Assembly: GCF_002893095.1 (NCBI RefSeq)
Contig: NZ_PKQQ01000003.1
Coordinates: 62,001-126,000 of the forward strand
Source of the DNA: Stenotrophomonas sp. VV52
GTDB taxonomy: Bacteria > Pseudomonadota > Gammaproteobacteria > Xanthomonadales > Xanthomonadaceae
Direction: 5' to 3'
DNA: 64,000 bases
The notes below the pieces were generated by a model. It had not been told where the DNA came from. It was given only the letters and a program-made list of their open reading frames with translations, and searched no databases. Positions 29,734 to 38,628 of the stretch are shown here, piece after piece. The position numbers and the translations under genes were made by a program. Within the stretch, counting starts at the first letter, position 1. Every line of letters starts with the position of its first letter.

Positions 29734-31586
29734 CAGCCGCCGCCCAGCGCCACGGTCACCTGGTAGGTGACCAGCGCAGCCACGTAAGCGGCCGCGAACA
29801 GGTAGAAGGTGGCAAAGCCAACCTGCTTCCAGGAGTTGGTCTCGCGCTTGATCGTGGCCAGGGTGGAAATGCACATCGGCGCATAGATGAACCACACCAG
29901 CAGCGACAGCCCGGTCGCCAGCGACCAGCCGTTGGCGACCACCGGGGTCAGCGCCTGGATCGCAGCATCGTCATCGGCTGCCGACAGCGCATAGATGGTC
30001 GCCAACGACGACACCGCCACTTCGCGCGCGCCCATGCCCGGGATCAGCGCGATGCAGATCTGCCAGTTGAAGCCCAGGGGCGCGAAGAACACCGCCATCG
30101 CATGGCCGATCTGGCCGGCGAAGCTGTAGTCGATGGCCGGCATGGTGGCGTTTTCCGGCGCACCGGGGAACGACAGCAACACCCACAGCAGGATGGTCAG
30201 CGACAGGATGATGCCACCCACGCGCTTGAGGAAGATCATGCCGCGCTCGTACAGGCCCACCGCCAGGTCGCGCGGGTGCGGGATGCGGTAGGACGGCAGT
30301 TCCAGCATGAGCGGATGCTCGCTCTTGTCGCGGCGCCACTTCTTCATCACCCACGACATCGCCAGCGCGCTGAGGATGCCGGCCACGTACAGGCCAAACA
30401 GCACCAGACCCTGCTGGCTGACGAAGCCCCACAGCGTCTTCTGCGGAATGAAGGCACCGATCAGCAGCGCGTACACCGGCAGGCGCGCCGAACAGGTCAT
30501 CAGCGGCGCCACCAGGATGGTGGCCAGGCGGTCGCGCGGATCCTGGATGCTTCGGGTGGCCATGATCCCCGGCACCGCGCAGGCGAAGCTGGACAGCAGC
30601 GGGATGAACGAACGCCCGGACAGGCCGGCCGAGGCCATCATGCGGTCGAGCAGGAACGCAGCGCGCGGCAGGTAGCCGGACTCTTCCAGCGCCAGGATGA
30701 AGGCGAACAGGATCAGGATCTGCGGCAGGAACACCACCACCCCGCCGACGCCGGCGATGATGCCGTCGGTGAGCAGGCTGGTCAGCGGCCCGGCCGGCAG
30801 GTTGGCGCCGACCACTTCGCCGAGCCAGCCGAACCCGGCCTCGATCCCGTCCATCAACGGCGTGGCCCAGGCGAACACCGCCTGGAAGATCAGGAACATC
30901 ACCACCACCAGGGTGATCAACCCGAACACCGGGTGCAGCAGCCAGCGGTCCAGCGCGTCGTCGATCTTCGCGGTGCGCGTCGGCATGCTCACCGCGGCGG
31001 CCAGGATGTCGCGCACCTGCATGTGGTAGTCGGTTTCCCCGGCGACGGCCGCCACCGGCGCATCCAGGTGCGGCACCATCGCGTCCAGGCGTTCGACCAG
31101 CGCGCGGGCGCCGTTACGGCGCACCGCCACGGTTTCCACCACCGGCACGCCCAGGGCCTTCTCCAGTGCTGGCACGTCGATCCTGATACCACGGCGCTCG
31201 GCCGCGTCGACCATGTTCAGCGCCACGATCATCGGCTTGCCCAGCTCGCGCAGCTCCAGCGCGAAACGCAGGTGCAGGCGCAGGTTGGTGGCGTCGATCA
31301 CGCACAGCAGCACGTCCGGTGCCGCCTCGCCCGGGTAGAAGCCCCGGCACAGGTCGCGGGTGATCGCCTCGTCCAGGCTGGCCGGCTGCAGGCTGTACGC
31401 ACCCGGCAGGTCGAGCACCGCGAATTCGCGACCGGACGGCGCGCGCAGGCGACCTTCCTTGCGTTCCACGGTTACGCCGGTGTAGTTGGCGACCTTCTGG
31501 CGGCTGCCGGTGAGCTGGTTGAACAGCGCGGTCTTGCCGCTGTTGGGGTTGCCGACCAGGGCAACGCGCAGGGTGGCGGCGCTCAT
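29733..31586 (-). CDS. feoB: Ferrous iron transporter FeoB
   Basis: A 617-aa inner-membrane Fe(II) transporter. The N-terminal G domain shows G1 GNPNSGKT (residues 11-18), switch I YTGVTVERKEG, G3 DLPGAYSL, and NMVDAAERRG as the G4 region. It is followed by Gate/FeoB-C membrane segments with SCAR-like PVYALLIGAF, FACAVPGIMATR and IPGMGAREVAVSS. It is shorter than E. coli FeoB but normal for this lineage. It overlaps feoA by four bases and the Cys-rich gene by one. Confidence 0.97.
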   Translation of the reverse strand: MSAATLRVALVGNPNSGKTALFNQLTGSRQKVANYTGVTVERKEGRLRAPSGREFAVLDLPGAYSLQPASLDEAITRDLCRGFYPGEAAPDVLLCVIDATNLRLHLRFALELRELGKPMIVALNMVDAAERRGIRIDVPALEKALGVPVVETVAVRRNGARALVERLDAMVPHLDAPVAAVAGETDYHMQVRDILAAAVSMPTRTAKIDDALDRWLLHPVFGLITLVVVMFLIFQAVFAWATPLMDGIEAGFGWLGEVVGANLPAGPLTSLLTDGIIAGVGGVVVFLPQILILFAFILALEESGYLPRAAFLLDRMMASAGLSGRSFIPLLSSFACAVPGIMATRSIQDPRDRLATILVAPLMTCSARLPVYALLIGAFIPQKTLWGFVSQQGLVLFGLYVAGILSALAMSWVMKKWRRDKSEHPLMLELPSYRIPHPRDLAVGLYERGMIFLKRVGGIILSLTILLWVLLSFPGAPENATMPAIDYSFAGQIGHAMAVFFAPLGFNWQICIALIPGMGAREVAVSSLATIYALSAADDDAAIQALTPVVANGWSLATGLSLLVWFIYAPMCISTLATIKRETNSWKQVGFATFYLFAAAYVAALVTYQVTVALGGG

Positions 31587-31837
31587 GCGGCCGCTCCATC
31601 TGCAACCGCCGTGATGTCGATGCGCCTGGCTTCGGAAATCCGCAGCGCGAAGCGGGTGAACCCGACCTGCACCAGCAGCGGTTCGCCGCCGATGGGACCA
31701 CGGGCTACCAGACGCACATCTTCACCCTTCACAAAACCCAGTTCCCTGAGCCGGCGGGCAATGGCGTCGTTTGCATGGAGGTCGCGCACCGATTCCACCT
31801 GAGCGGAGCCGTGCAGCGGCAGATCGGACAACGTCAC
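31583..31837 (-). CDS. feoA: Ferrous iron transport protein FeoA
   Basis: An 84-aa SH3-like cytoplasmic protein (ARRLRELGFVKGEDVRLVARGP, GGEPLLVQVGFTRFALRISEARRI) that interacts with FeoB. I chose the GTG at 31837, giving V/MTLSDLPLHGSAQVESV and a normal length; the in-frame upstream extension crosses the likely promoter and Fur site. It is the first gene of feoA-feoB-Cys-rich protein. Confidence 0.93.
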   Translation of the reverse strand: MTLSDLPLHGSAQVESVRDLHANDAIARRLRELGFVKGEDVRLVARGPIGGEPLLVQVGFTRFALRISEARRIDITAVADGAAA

Positions 31838-31852
31838 GGGTCGCCTTGGGTC

Positions 31853-31873
31853 GATAAGAATGGTTATCAATTC
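31853..31873 (-). promoter_or_regulatory. Candidate Fur box of the feo operon
   Basis: The minus strand reads GAATTGATAACCATTCTTATC, close to the Fur consensus GATAATGATAATCATTATC, in an AT-rich pocket 16 bases before the feoA start. Iron-dependent repression is inferred. Confidence 0.6.
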
Positions 31874-31956
31874 TAGCATCGCCGCGTCGCGTCATGGCCC
31901 GCGCCCCTTGGACCGCTATGATCCATACATGTATGGAGCAGGCGCAGGCCCCCAAG

Positions 31957-32745
31957 ATGAGTGACGCTTTACGGATTGAACGCAGCGCCGCGGTGCTGAC
32001 CCTGTGGCTGGACCGCCCCACCCTGCACAACGCTTTCGACGCCGGGCTGATCGCCGCGCTGACCGCCGCGCTGGACGCGGCCGGGCGCGACCCGCAGGTC
32101 CGCGCGGTGGTGCTGGCTGCGACCGGTGCCTCGTTCTCGGCCGGCGCGGACATGCAGTGGATGCGCGGCATGGCCGCCGCCAGCGAGGAGGACAACCGCC
32201 AGGACTCGCTGGCCCTGGCCCGGCTGATGCGGACCCTGGACGAGCTGCCCAAGCCGACCATCGCCCGGGTCCACGGCGCCGCGTTCGGCGGCGGGGTCGG
32301 CCTGGTGGCCTGCTGCGACATCGCCATCGCCAGCACCAGCGCCCGTTTCGGCCTGACCGAAAGCCGCCTCGGCCTGCTGCCGGCGGTGATCTCGCCCTAT
32401 GTGATCGACGCGATCGGCCCGCGCCAGGCCCGCCGCTGGTTCGCCACCGGCGAGCATTTCGATGCGGAGACCGCGCTGCGGATCGGGCTGGTGCACCAGC
32501 TGGTCGAACCTGAACGCATCGATGAAGCCGTGCAGCGCCAGCTTGGGCTGCTCGACAAGGCCGGCCCTATCGCCGCGGCGTCGGCAAAGGACCTGGTGCG
32601 CCGGGTCGCCGCCGGCCGCGACCGCGACGCCACCGACCGCGACAATGCCGCGCTGATCGCGCGCCTACGGGTCTCGGCCGAGGGCCAGGAAGGGCTCGGC
32701 GCGTTCCTGGACAAACGCGCCCCGCATTGGGTCAGCCAGGACTGA
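31957..32745 (+). CDS. Enoyl-CoA hydratase/isomerase, probably methylglutaconyl-CoA hydratase
   Basis: A 262-aa crotonase-family enzyme. The oxyanion-hole segment is ASFSAGADMQWMRGM (about 60-74) and the second catalytic segment GAAFGGGVGLVACCDIAIAS, followed by FGLTESRLGLLPAVISPYV with the catalytic glutamate. It lies upstream of an HMG-CoA lyase in the same direction, which suggests hydration of 3-methylglutaconyl-CoA in leucine catabolism (a LiuC-like role). The ATG at 31957 gives the typical start MSDALRIERSAAVLTL, though no strong ribosome-binding site is present; an upstream ATG at 31933 is an alternative. Confidence 0.85.
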   Translation: MSDALRIERSAAVLTLWLDRPTLHNAFDAGLIAALTAALDAAGRDPQVRAVVLAATGASFSAGADMQWMRGMAAASEEDNRQDSLALARLMRTLDELPKPTIARVHGAAFGGGVGLVACCDIAIASTSARFGLTESRLGLLPAVISPYVIDAIGPRQARRWFATGEHFDAETALRIGLVHQLVEPERIDEAVQRQLGLLDKAGPIAAASAKDLVRRVAAGRDRDATDRDNAALIARLRVSAEGQEGLGAFLDKRAPHWVSQD

Positions 32746-32886
32746 ACGCGGCCGCTGGCCGCTTTGTTTCCCATCCCGCGTATCTCCCTGTCGTGGCCCG
32801 CCAGGGAACTGCGCCGTCAATTCATCCAGGATGTTCCGTGATCGCACTTGAGTTCCCCCCGCTGTCCGCCCGCCCGGCCCGCCGTC

Positions 32887-33780
32887 ATGGATGACTTCGT
32901 CCGCATCGTCGAGGTCGGACCGCGCGACGGGCTGCAGAACGAAGCCCAGCCGGTGGCCACCGCCGACAAGATCGAGCTGATCCGGCAGCTGTCGCTGACC
33001 GGCCTGCGCACCATCGAGGCGACCAGCTTCGTCAGCCCGCGCTGGGTGCCGCAGCTGGCCGACGCCGCCGAGGTCTACGCCGGTATCGAACGCCTGCCTG
33101 GCATCGACTATCCGGTGCTGGTCCCCAACGAACAGGGCTACGACCGTGCGCGTGCGGTGGGCGTGCAGGAAGTGGCGGTGTTCACCGCCGCCTCGGAGAC
33201 CTTCAACCGTACCAACACCAATGCCGGCATCGACGAGTCGCTGGCCCGCTTCGCGCCGATCCTGGAGCGCGCGCGCGCCGACGGGGTCAAGGTGCGTGGC
33301 TACGTCTCCACCGTGCTCGGCTGCCCCTACCAGGGCGAGGTGCCGGTCAGCGAGGTGGTGCGGGTTGCCAAAGCGCTGCACGCCATGGGCTGTTACGAAA
33401 TCTCGCTGGGCGACACCATCGGCGTGGGCACCCCGCGCAAGGCGCGCGCGATGCTGCATGCGGTCGCGGCCGAGGTGCCGATGGCGGCGCTGGCCGTCCA
33501 TTTCCACGACACCTATGGCCAGGCCCTGGCCAACATCGATGCCTGCCTGGAAGAAGGCGTGCGCGTGGTCGATTCGGCCGTGTCCGGCGCCGGCGGCTGC
33601 CCGTATGCCAAGGGCGCCAGCGGCAATGTCGCCAGCGAGGACGTGGTGTACCTGCTGCACGGGATCGGCATGCGCACCGGGATCGACCTGCCCGCATTGG
33701 CAGCGACCGGCCGCTGGCTTGCCGCGCGGCTCGGCCGCGAAACCGGCAGCAAGGCCGGAAGGGCGCTGGCCGCGGCATGA
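32887..33780 (+). CDS. Hydroxymethylglutaryl-CoA lyase
   Basis: A 297-aa TIM-barrel HMG-CoA lyase that splits HMG-CoA to acetoacetate and acetyl-CoA, ending leucine degradation. Signatures are EVGPRDGLQNE (substrate and metal site near the N-terminus), RGYVSTVLGCPYQGEV, YEISLGDTIGVGTP, VHFHDTYGQALANI and the flexible catalytic-Cys loop SVSGAGGCPYAKGASGNV. The ATG at 32887 gives MDDFVRIVEVG. It overlaps the next gene, a GGDEF-EAL protein, by four bases. Confidence 0.95.
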   Translation: MDDFVRIVEVGPRDGLQNEAQPVATADKIELIRQLSLTGLRTIEATSFVSPRWVPQLADAAEVYAGIERLPGIDYPVLVPNEQGYDRARAVGVQEVAVFTAASETFNRTNTNAGIDESLARFAPILERARADGVKVRGYVSTVLGCPYQGEVPVSEVVRVAKALHAMGCYEISLGDTIGVGTPRKARAMLHAVAAEVPMAALAVHFHDTYGQALANIDACLEEGVRVVDSAVSGAGGCPYAKGASGNVASEDVVYLLHGIGMRTGIDLPALAATGRWLAARLGRETGSKAGRALAAA

Positions 33781-36341
33781 ACCGTCTCCGCCCGCGCATG
33801 GATGCTGCGGTCGGTGACCACCTCACCGCGCACGTCGATGTGCTGGCGGCGCTGGAACAGGCCCTGGCGCAGCCGCCGGGCACGGATGTGCATGCATTGC
33901 TGCGCGACGTGCAGCAGGCATTGCAGGAAGCTATGGATGAGCGCCAGTTGGCGCTGCGCCGCTACGCCGCGCTGTTCGACGCGGTTCCCGACCCGGTCAG
34001 CATCCTCAGTGAATCCGGCGTGGTGCTGGACCTCAACCAGGCCGGGGTGCGCGCGTATGGCCGCAGCCGCGAGGACATCGTCGGCCAGCCGATCGAAACG
34101 CTCAATCCCGACCTGCCCAGTGACCACCTCGATCCGGTCTGGGAAGCGCTGCGCCGGGGCGAAACCTATGTCATCGAAGTCACCAACATGCGCGGCGACG
34201 GCAGCCGCTTCCCGGTGGAAGTGCATTCAGCCGGGTTCGAACACCAGGGCGAGCACTGCATCGTGGCGGTCGCGCGCGACCTGAGCAGCCGCTGGCAGGC
34301 CGAATCGCGCTACCGCCTGCTGATGGAGTCGATCGACAAGGGTGTGATCCTGTTCGACCGGGACCTGCGCGTGGTGTCGGCCAACCCGGCCGCGCACCGC
34401 ATCCTCGGCACCCAGGGCAACGGCGGCAGCCTGCAGGCGCTGCTGGCCCCGGAAGACTGGATCAGCGTGGACGAGCACGGCCACCCGCTGAGCCGCGAGC
34501 AGTGGCCGGCCAGCGAATCGCTGCTGCGCGGACGCATCATCCGCAGCACCATCGTCGGGCTCTACCACCGGCCACGCGGGCGCATGATCTGGATCTCCAC
34601 CACCAACGTGCCGGTGTACGGCAACGGCCGCGACATCCCCGACCATGTGTTCGCACTGTTCAGCGACATCACCGAGCTCAAGCGCAACAACACCCTGTTC
34701 GACCGCGCGCAGTCGCTGGCCCACATCGGCGGCTGGGAATGGGACCGCGGCCTGCACCGGCTGTACCTGACCGACGAAGCCGCGCGCATCCTCGGCCAGG
34801 AGTTGCCGCTGCAGGACATGGCCGAGCTGCTCGAATGCCTGCGCGTGGACGACCGCATGCAGCTGCAGCAGGCCCTGCTGGACGTGATCGACCGCCAGGC
34901 GCCGTTCGAACTTGAACTGCAGGGCCAGCGCAGCGACGGCCATTCGTTCTGGGTGCGCATGATCGGCGAAGCCGAAGCGGGCGACGTGAATGCCGCGCGC
35001 ATCGCCGGCACCGTGCAGGACATCACCTCGCGCAAGCATGCCGAGGAAACCCTGCGCATCCAGGCACGCACCGACCCGCTTACCGGGATCATGAACCGCG
35101 ACGCGGTGCTGACCGACCTCGCCACGCGCATGGGCAGCCCCACGCATTCCAGGGTGGGCGTGCTGTACATCGACCTGGATCGGTTCAAGACGGTCAACGA
35201 CCTGCTCGGCCACAACGCCGGCGACGAACTGCTGATCGACGCGACCCGGCGCATTTCCACTGCGATCGGCACCGAAGGGCTGCTGGCGCGGTTCGGTGGC
35301 GATGAGTTCCTGGTGGTCTGCGATACCCGCGACCAGCCCGACCAGCCCGAACGCCTTGCCGAGGCGATCACCCGCGCGTTCGCCACGCCGTTCCGCTTCG
35401 GCAGCGACGAGTTCGCGGTGACCACCAGCATCGGCATCGCCCGTGCGCCGCAGGACGGGCTGCGCCCGCAGCAGCTGATCCAGAATGCCGACATCGCCAT
35501 GTACGACTGCAAGCGCCGCACCCGCAACGGCTGGCAGGTGTTCTCACCGGAACTGGCGCAGCGCCAGCACGACCGCCTGCAGATCGAAAGCCGGCTGCAC
35601 CGGGCGCTGGACGATGACGAGTTCCACCTGGTCTACCAGCCGCAGGTCAACCTGCACACCGGGCAGATGGTGGCGGCCGAAGCGCTGATCCGCTGGCGCA
35701 ACACGCAACTGGGCGAGCTGCGCCCGGACATCTTCATCGGTCATGCCGAAAGCACCGGCGACATCGTCCGGATCGGGCTGTGGGTGCTGAACGAGGCCTG
35801 CCGCCAGGTCCGCCAGTGGCAGGACGCCGGGCTGGGCATCGTGCGGGTGGCGGTCAACGTTTCCTACCGGCAGTTCGTCGGCGAGGACCTCGCCCGCAAC
35901 GTGCGCCAGGCGCTGGACCAGTACGGCCTGCCCGGCAGCGCGCTGGAGCTGGAATTCACCGAGCGGGTGCTGATCGAGGACGCGCCGGACACGCTGCAGA
36001 CCTTCGCGCGGCTGCGCGAGATGGGGGTGCTGCTGACCATCGACGACTTCGGCGAAGGCTACAGCGCGCTGAACTACCTTCGCCGGCTGCCGATCCACGG
36101 GCTCAAGCTCAGCCAGATGTTCGTCGAGGGGGTGCCCGGCAACCGCTCGGACGTGGCGGTATGCGAGGCGGTCTGCGGCATCGCGCGCAGCCTGGGACTG
36201 GGGCTGGTCGCCGAGGGCATCGAATCGGAAGAGCAGCGGCGGTTCCTGCACGACATGGGGGTGACCGTCGGCCAGGGCTTCCTGTTCGCGCCCGGGCTGG
36301 CCCCGGACGAGTTCGCCCGCCGCCTGACCCCGCGCCACTGA
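33777..36341 (+). CDS. PAS-GGDEF-EAL cyclic-di-GMP signalling protein
   Basis: An 854-aa cytoplasmic protein without a membrane segment. At least three PAS-type sensor repeats (about 60-430; YAALFDAVPDPVSILSESGV, YRLLMESIDKGVILFDRDL, HIGGWEWDRGLHRLYL) precede a GGDEF domain (RFGGDEFLVV near 507, intact) and an EAL domain. The EAL residues are EALIRW (about 638), AVNVSYRQF, ELEFTERVL, TIDDFGEGYSAL, LKLSQMFVEG, EGIESEEQRR and QGFLFAPG, so phosphodiesterase residues are present although KID is replaced by KLS. No RxxD inhibitory site precedes GGDEF. It may be bifunctional. It is coupled by ATGA to HMG-CoA lyase, an unusual partner. Confidence 0.92.
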   Translation: MNRLRPRMDAAVGDHLTAHVDVLAALEQALAQPPGTDVHALLRDVQQALQEAMDERQLALRRYAALFDAVPDPVSILSESGVVLDLNQAGVRAYGRSREDIVGQPIETLNPDLPSDHLDPVWEALRRGETYVIEVTNMRGDGSRFPVEVHSAGFEHQGEHCIVAVARDLSSRWQAESRYRLLMESIDKGVILFDRDLRVVSANPAAHRILGTQGNGGSLQALLAPEDWISVDEHGHPLSREQWPASESLLRGRIIRSTIVGLYHRPRGRMIWISTTNVPVYGNGRDIPDHVFALFSDITELKRNNTLFDRAQSLAHIGGWEWDRGLHRLYLTDEAARILGQELPLQDMAELLECLRVDDRMQLQQALLDVIDRQAPFELELQGQRSDGHSFWVRMIGEAEAGDVNAARIAGTVQDITSRKHAEETLRIQARTDPLTGIMNRDAVLTDLATRMGSPTHSRVGVLYIDLDRFKTVNDLLGHNAGDELLIDATRRISTAIGTEGLLARFGGDEFLVVCDTRDQPDQPERLAEAITRAFATPFRFGSDEFAVTTSIGIARAPQDGLRPQQLIQNADIAMYDCKRRTRNGWQVFSPELAQRQHDRLQIESRLHRALDDDEFHLVYQPQVNLHTGQMVAAEALIRWRNTQLGELRPDIFIGHAESTGDIVRIGLWVLNEACRQVRQWQDAGLGIVRVAVNVSYRQFVGEDLARNVRQALDQYGLPGSALELEFTERVLIEDAPDTLQTFARLREMGVLLTIDDFGEGYSALNYLRRLPIHGLKLSQMFVEGVPGNRSDVAVCEAVCGIARSLGLGLVAEGIESEEQRRFLHDMGVTVGQGFLFAPGLAPDEFARRLTPRH

Positions 36342-36420
36342 GCGCCCGCACGCGCTGCACAACGGCGAAACCGGCCGCATCCGCTAGAATCGGCGGTTCT
36401 TGAACCTGCGGGTACGTGCA

Positions 36421-37191
36421 ATGCAGCTGTCTTCCGTCCGCGCCGTCGTCACCGGCGGTGTTTCCGGCCTGGGCCTGTCGGTGGCCCGGCACCTGGTGTC
36501 CCAGGGCGCCCGCGTGGCCCTGTTCGACCTCAACGATGAAAAAGGCGCGGCTGCTGTCGCCGAGCTCGGCGCCGACCACGCCCGCTATTTCAGCACCAAC
36601 GTCAGCGACGAGGCCGCCGTGGCCGCGCAGATCGACGCCGCGCATGACTTCCTCGGCGGCCTGAACGCGGTGGTGAGCTGCGCTGGCATCCTCGGTGCCG
36701 GCCGCGTGCTGGGCAAGGAAGCGCCGATGCCGCTGGCCACCTTCCAGAACACGGTGATGGTCAACCTGGTCGGCAGCTTCAACGTCGCCAAGGCCGCGGC
36801 CAACCGCATGCAGCACAATGCCGCCGGCGACGACGGCGAGCGCGGCGTCATCATCAACACCGCCAGCGTCGCCGCCTATGAAGGCCAGATCGGCCAGGCC
36901 GCGTATGCCGCGTCCAAGGGCGGCGTGGTCGGCATGACCCTGCCGATGGCGCGCGAACTGTCGCGCTTCGGCATCCGCGTGATGACCATCGCCCCGGGCA
37001 TCTTCTGGACCCCGATGGTCGACGGCATGCCGCCGGCCGTGCAGGAGTCGCTGGCAGCGTCGATCCCGTTCCCGCCGCGCCTGGGCAAGCCGGAAGATTT
37101 CGCCGGCCTGGTCGGGCACATCCTCACCAACACCTACCTCAACGGCGAAACCATCCGCCTTGACGGCGCGGTGCGGTTGGCTCCCAAGTAA
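36421..37191 (+). CDS. Short-chain dehydrogenase, HSD10-like
   Basis: A 256-aa classical SDR. It has the cofactor motif TGGVSGLG (about 13-20), Asp in LFDLNDEKG favouring NAD(H), [10 protein letters not shown] with the catalytic Ser, and YAASKGG with Tyr and Lys. [16 protein letters not shown] resembles type II 3-hydroxyacyl-CoA dehydrogenases, so the likely reaction is oxidation of a short or branched 3-hydroxyacyl-CoA. This fits the nearby acyl-CoA catabolic genes. The ATG at 36421 gives [13 protein letters not shown]. Confidence 0.85.
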   Translation: MQLSSVRAVVTGGVSGLGLSVARHLVSQGARVALFDLNDEKGAAAVAELGADHARYFSTNVSDEAAVAAQIDAAHDFLGGLNAVVSCAGILGAGRVLGKEAPMPLATFQNTVMVNLVGSFNVAKAAANRMQHNAAGDDGERGVIINTASVAAYEGQIGQAAYAASKGGVVGMTLPMARELSRFGIRVMTIAPGIFWTPMVDGMPPAVQESLAASIPFPPRLGKPEDFAGLVGHILTNTYLNGETIRLDGAVRLAPK

Positions 37192-37223
37192 CACCCCTAC
37201 TTCCACCTACTGATCTTCATCCA

Positions 37224-37790
37224 ATGAAAGCCAACGACATCAAGAAAGGCAACGTCGTCGAGTACAACAACGGCGTCTACCAGATCCGCGACATCGAGCG
37301 CAGCTCGCCGCAGGGTCGCGGCGGCAACGTGCGCTTCCGTTTCATCATGTACAGCGTGCCGGGTGGCAACAAGTTGGACGCCAGCTTCGACGCCGACGAC
37401 AACCTGCCGGAAGTCGAACTGCTGCGCCGCCAGTCCACCTACTCGTACATGGATGGCGATGCGTTCGTGTTCCTGGACGATGAGGACTACACCCCGTACA
37501 CCCTGGATGCGGACGTGATCGGCGACGACGCCGGCTACATCACCGAAGGCCTGACCGGCATCTATGTGCAGGTCATCGACGAACAGCCGGTCGCCGTGCA
37601 GCTGCCGGCCAGCGTGGTGCTGGAAGTGGTCGAGACCCCGCCGGAAATGAAGGGCGGCACCGCGACCAAGCGTCCGAAGCCGGCCAAGCTGAGCACCGGC
37701 ATCGAGATCATGGTGCCCGAGTACATCACCAACGGTGAGCGCGTGCTGGTGAATACGGCGACCGGCGAGTTTGCCGGTCGCGCGGATTGA
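37224..37790 (+). CDS. yeiP: Elongation factor P-like protein YeiP (EfpL)
   Basis: A 188-aa three-domain EF-P paralogue of full length. The N-terminal loop is [15 protein letters not shown], carrying an arginine at the tip where true EF-P has a modified lysine, as in the YeiP/EfpL branch. The OB domains contain [21 protein letters not shown] and [23 protein letters not shown], ending GEFAGRAD like E. coli YeiP. It should relieve ribosome stalling at proline-rich and other difficult motifs without needing lysylation. Confidence 0.93.
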   Translation: MKANDIKKGNVVEYNNGVYQIRDIERSSPQGRGGNVRFRFIMYSVPGGNKLDASFDADDNLPEVELLRRQSTYSYMDGDAFVFLDDEDYTPYTLDADVIGDDAGYITEGLTGIYVQVIDEQPVAVQLPASVVLEVVETPPEMKGGTATKRPKPAKLSTGIEIMVPEYITNGERVLVNTATGEFAGRAD

Positions 37791-37815
37791 TCAATGCACT
37801 GATGGTGCAAACTCC

Positions 37816-37838
37816 GTAGAGCCGGGCTCTGCCCGGCT
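37816..37838 (+). repeat. SMAG/REP-like palindrome
   Basis: GTAG head followed by AGCCGGGC-TCT-GCCCGGCT, 26 bases after the yeiP stop. Confidence 0.8.
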
Positions 37839-37862
37839 GCTTTTCGCTGGACACCACGGGGC

Positions 37863-37885
37863 AGCCACGCAGGGCGTGGCTCTAC
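37863..37885 (-). repeat. SMAG/REP-like palindrome
   Basis: AGCCACGC-AGG-GCGTGGCT followed by CTAC, i.e. a reverse-oriented GTAG element facing the one at 37816. Confidence 0.8.
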
Positions 37886-37903
37886 CGGGCTGGGACCGCG
37901 TGG

Positions 37904-37925
37904 GACACGCATGGCGTGTCGCTAC
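37904..37925 (-). repeat. SMAG/REP-like palindrome
   Basis: GACACGC-ATG-GCGTGTC then GCTAC, reverse-oriented, just before the lipoprotein stop codon at 37933. Third element in a 110-base cluster. Confidence 0.75.
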
Positions 37926-37932
37926 GGATTCG

Positions 37933-38436
37933 TCAGGGGCGTGTCGCGCGGGCGGGGGCGCCGGCGAATTCGCCGCAGCCGTGGTACTGGCGGGCGCCCA
38001 CGGTAAGCATCACCGTGGCCCCGAAGCCCTGCCCACTCATATCGTCATGGCAGAGCGTTCGCTGGTAACTGAGCTTGATCTCGGTTCCGTCGGCCGCCTT
38101 GCCCGACCAGCCGTCTGCACCCTGTGTGGGCGAGGCGATCTCGTACTTCTGCTCACCGTAGCCGGTTTCCACACGAAGCACCGGGTTGGGCCCGTCGCTC
38201 ACCTGCGCCAGCCAACCCGGCTCGTTGCCGGTGGCACGGAAGGCCGGCGGCGCTTCGGCTCCGGCCGCAACCGCCGCAGGCGCGAGCGACCCACTCGCAT
38301 CCGCCGCTGGGGCCTCGGCCGGCGCTGCCGTCCCAACCGCCGGGTCAGCCGCGGCCGGGTCCGCGTGCTGCGCAGGCTGGCAGGCCACCAGCCCGAGGGC
38401 CACGGCCGCGCTCAGGATAAGGGGAGAAATGCGCAT
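37933..38436 (-). CDS. Putative lipoprotein with COG3650-like domain
   Basis: A 167-aa exported protein. The signal ends in a lipobox LGLVACQ (Cys19), so it is probably a lipoprotein. A low-complexity Ala/Pro linker (about 20-65) precedes a C-terminal domain with RATGNEPGWLAQVSDGP, YEIASPTQGADGWSG, and two cysteines in QRTLCHDDMSGQGFG and YHGCGEF that could form a disulfide. This domain resembles COG3650-type envelope proteins of unknown role. It stands alone between repeat clusters. Confidence 0.75.
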   Translation of the reverse strand: MRISPLILSAAVALGLVACQPAQHADPAAADPAVGTAAPAEAPAADASGSLAPAAVAAGAEAPPAFRATGNEPGWLAQVSDGPNPVLRVETGYGEQKYEIASPTQGADGWSGKAADGTEIKLSYQRTLCHDDMSGQGFGATVMLTVGARQYHGCGEFAGAPARATRP

Positions 38437-38516
38437 GTTCGACTCCTTTGCCGATGTTCTGGATCAGCAGGGAACGGTAACGCAACCATCGTGAACCTGA
38501 CGGGACGAGACAGGTG

Positions 38517-38604
38517 GTAGAGCCAGGCCCTGCCTGGCTACACCGCCTGAATGGCACGAACAAGGCCTCGTTCCGACATTCAGCCAGGCAGGGCCTGGCT
38601 CTAC
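38517..38604. repeat. Inverted pair of SMAG/REP-like elements
   Basis: GTAG-AGCCAGGC-CCT-GCCTGGCT (38517-38539) faces AGCCAGGC-AGG-GCCTGGCT-CTAC (38582-38604) across 42 bases, between the lipoprotein and the DUF4105 gene. Confidence 0.85.
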
Positions 38605-38628
38605 CGGCGTTGGTTTCAGCGGTGGTCG

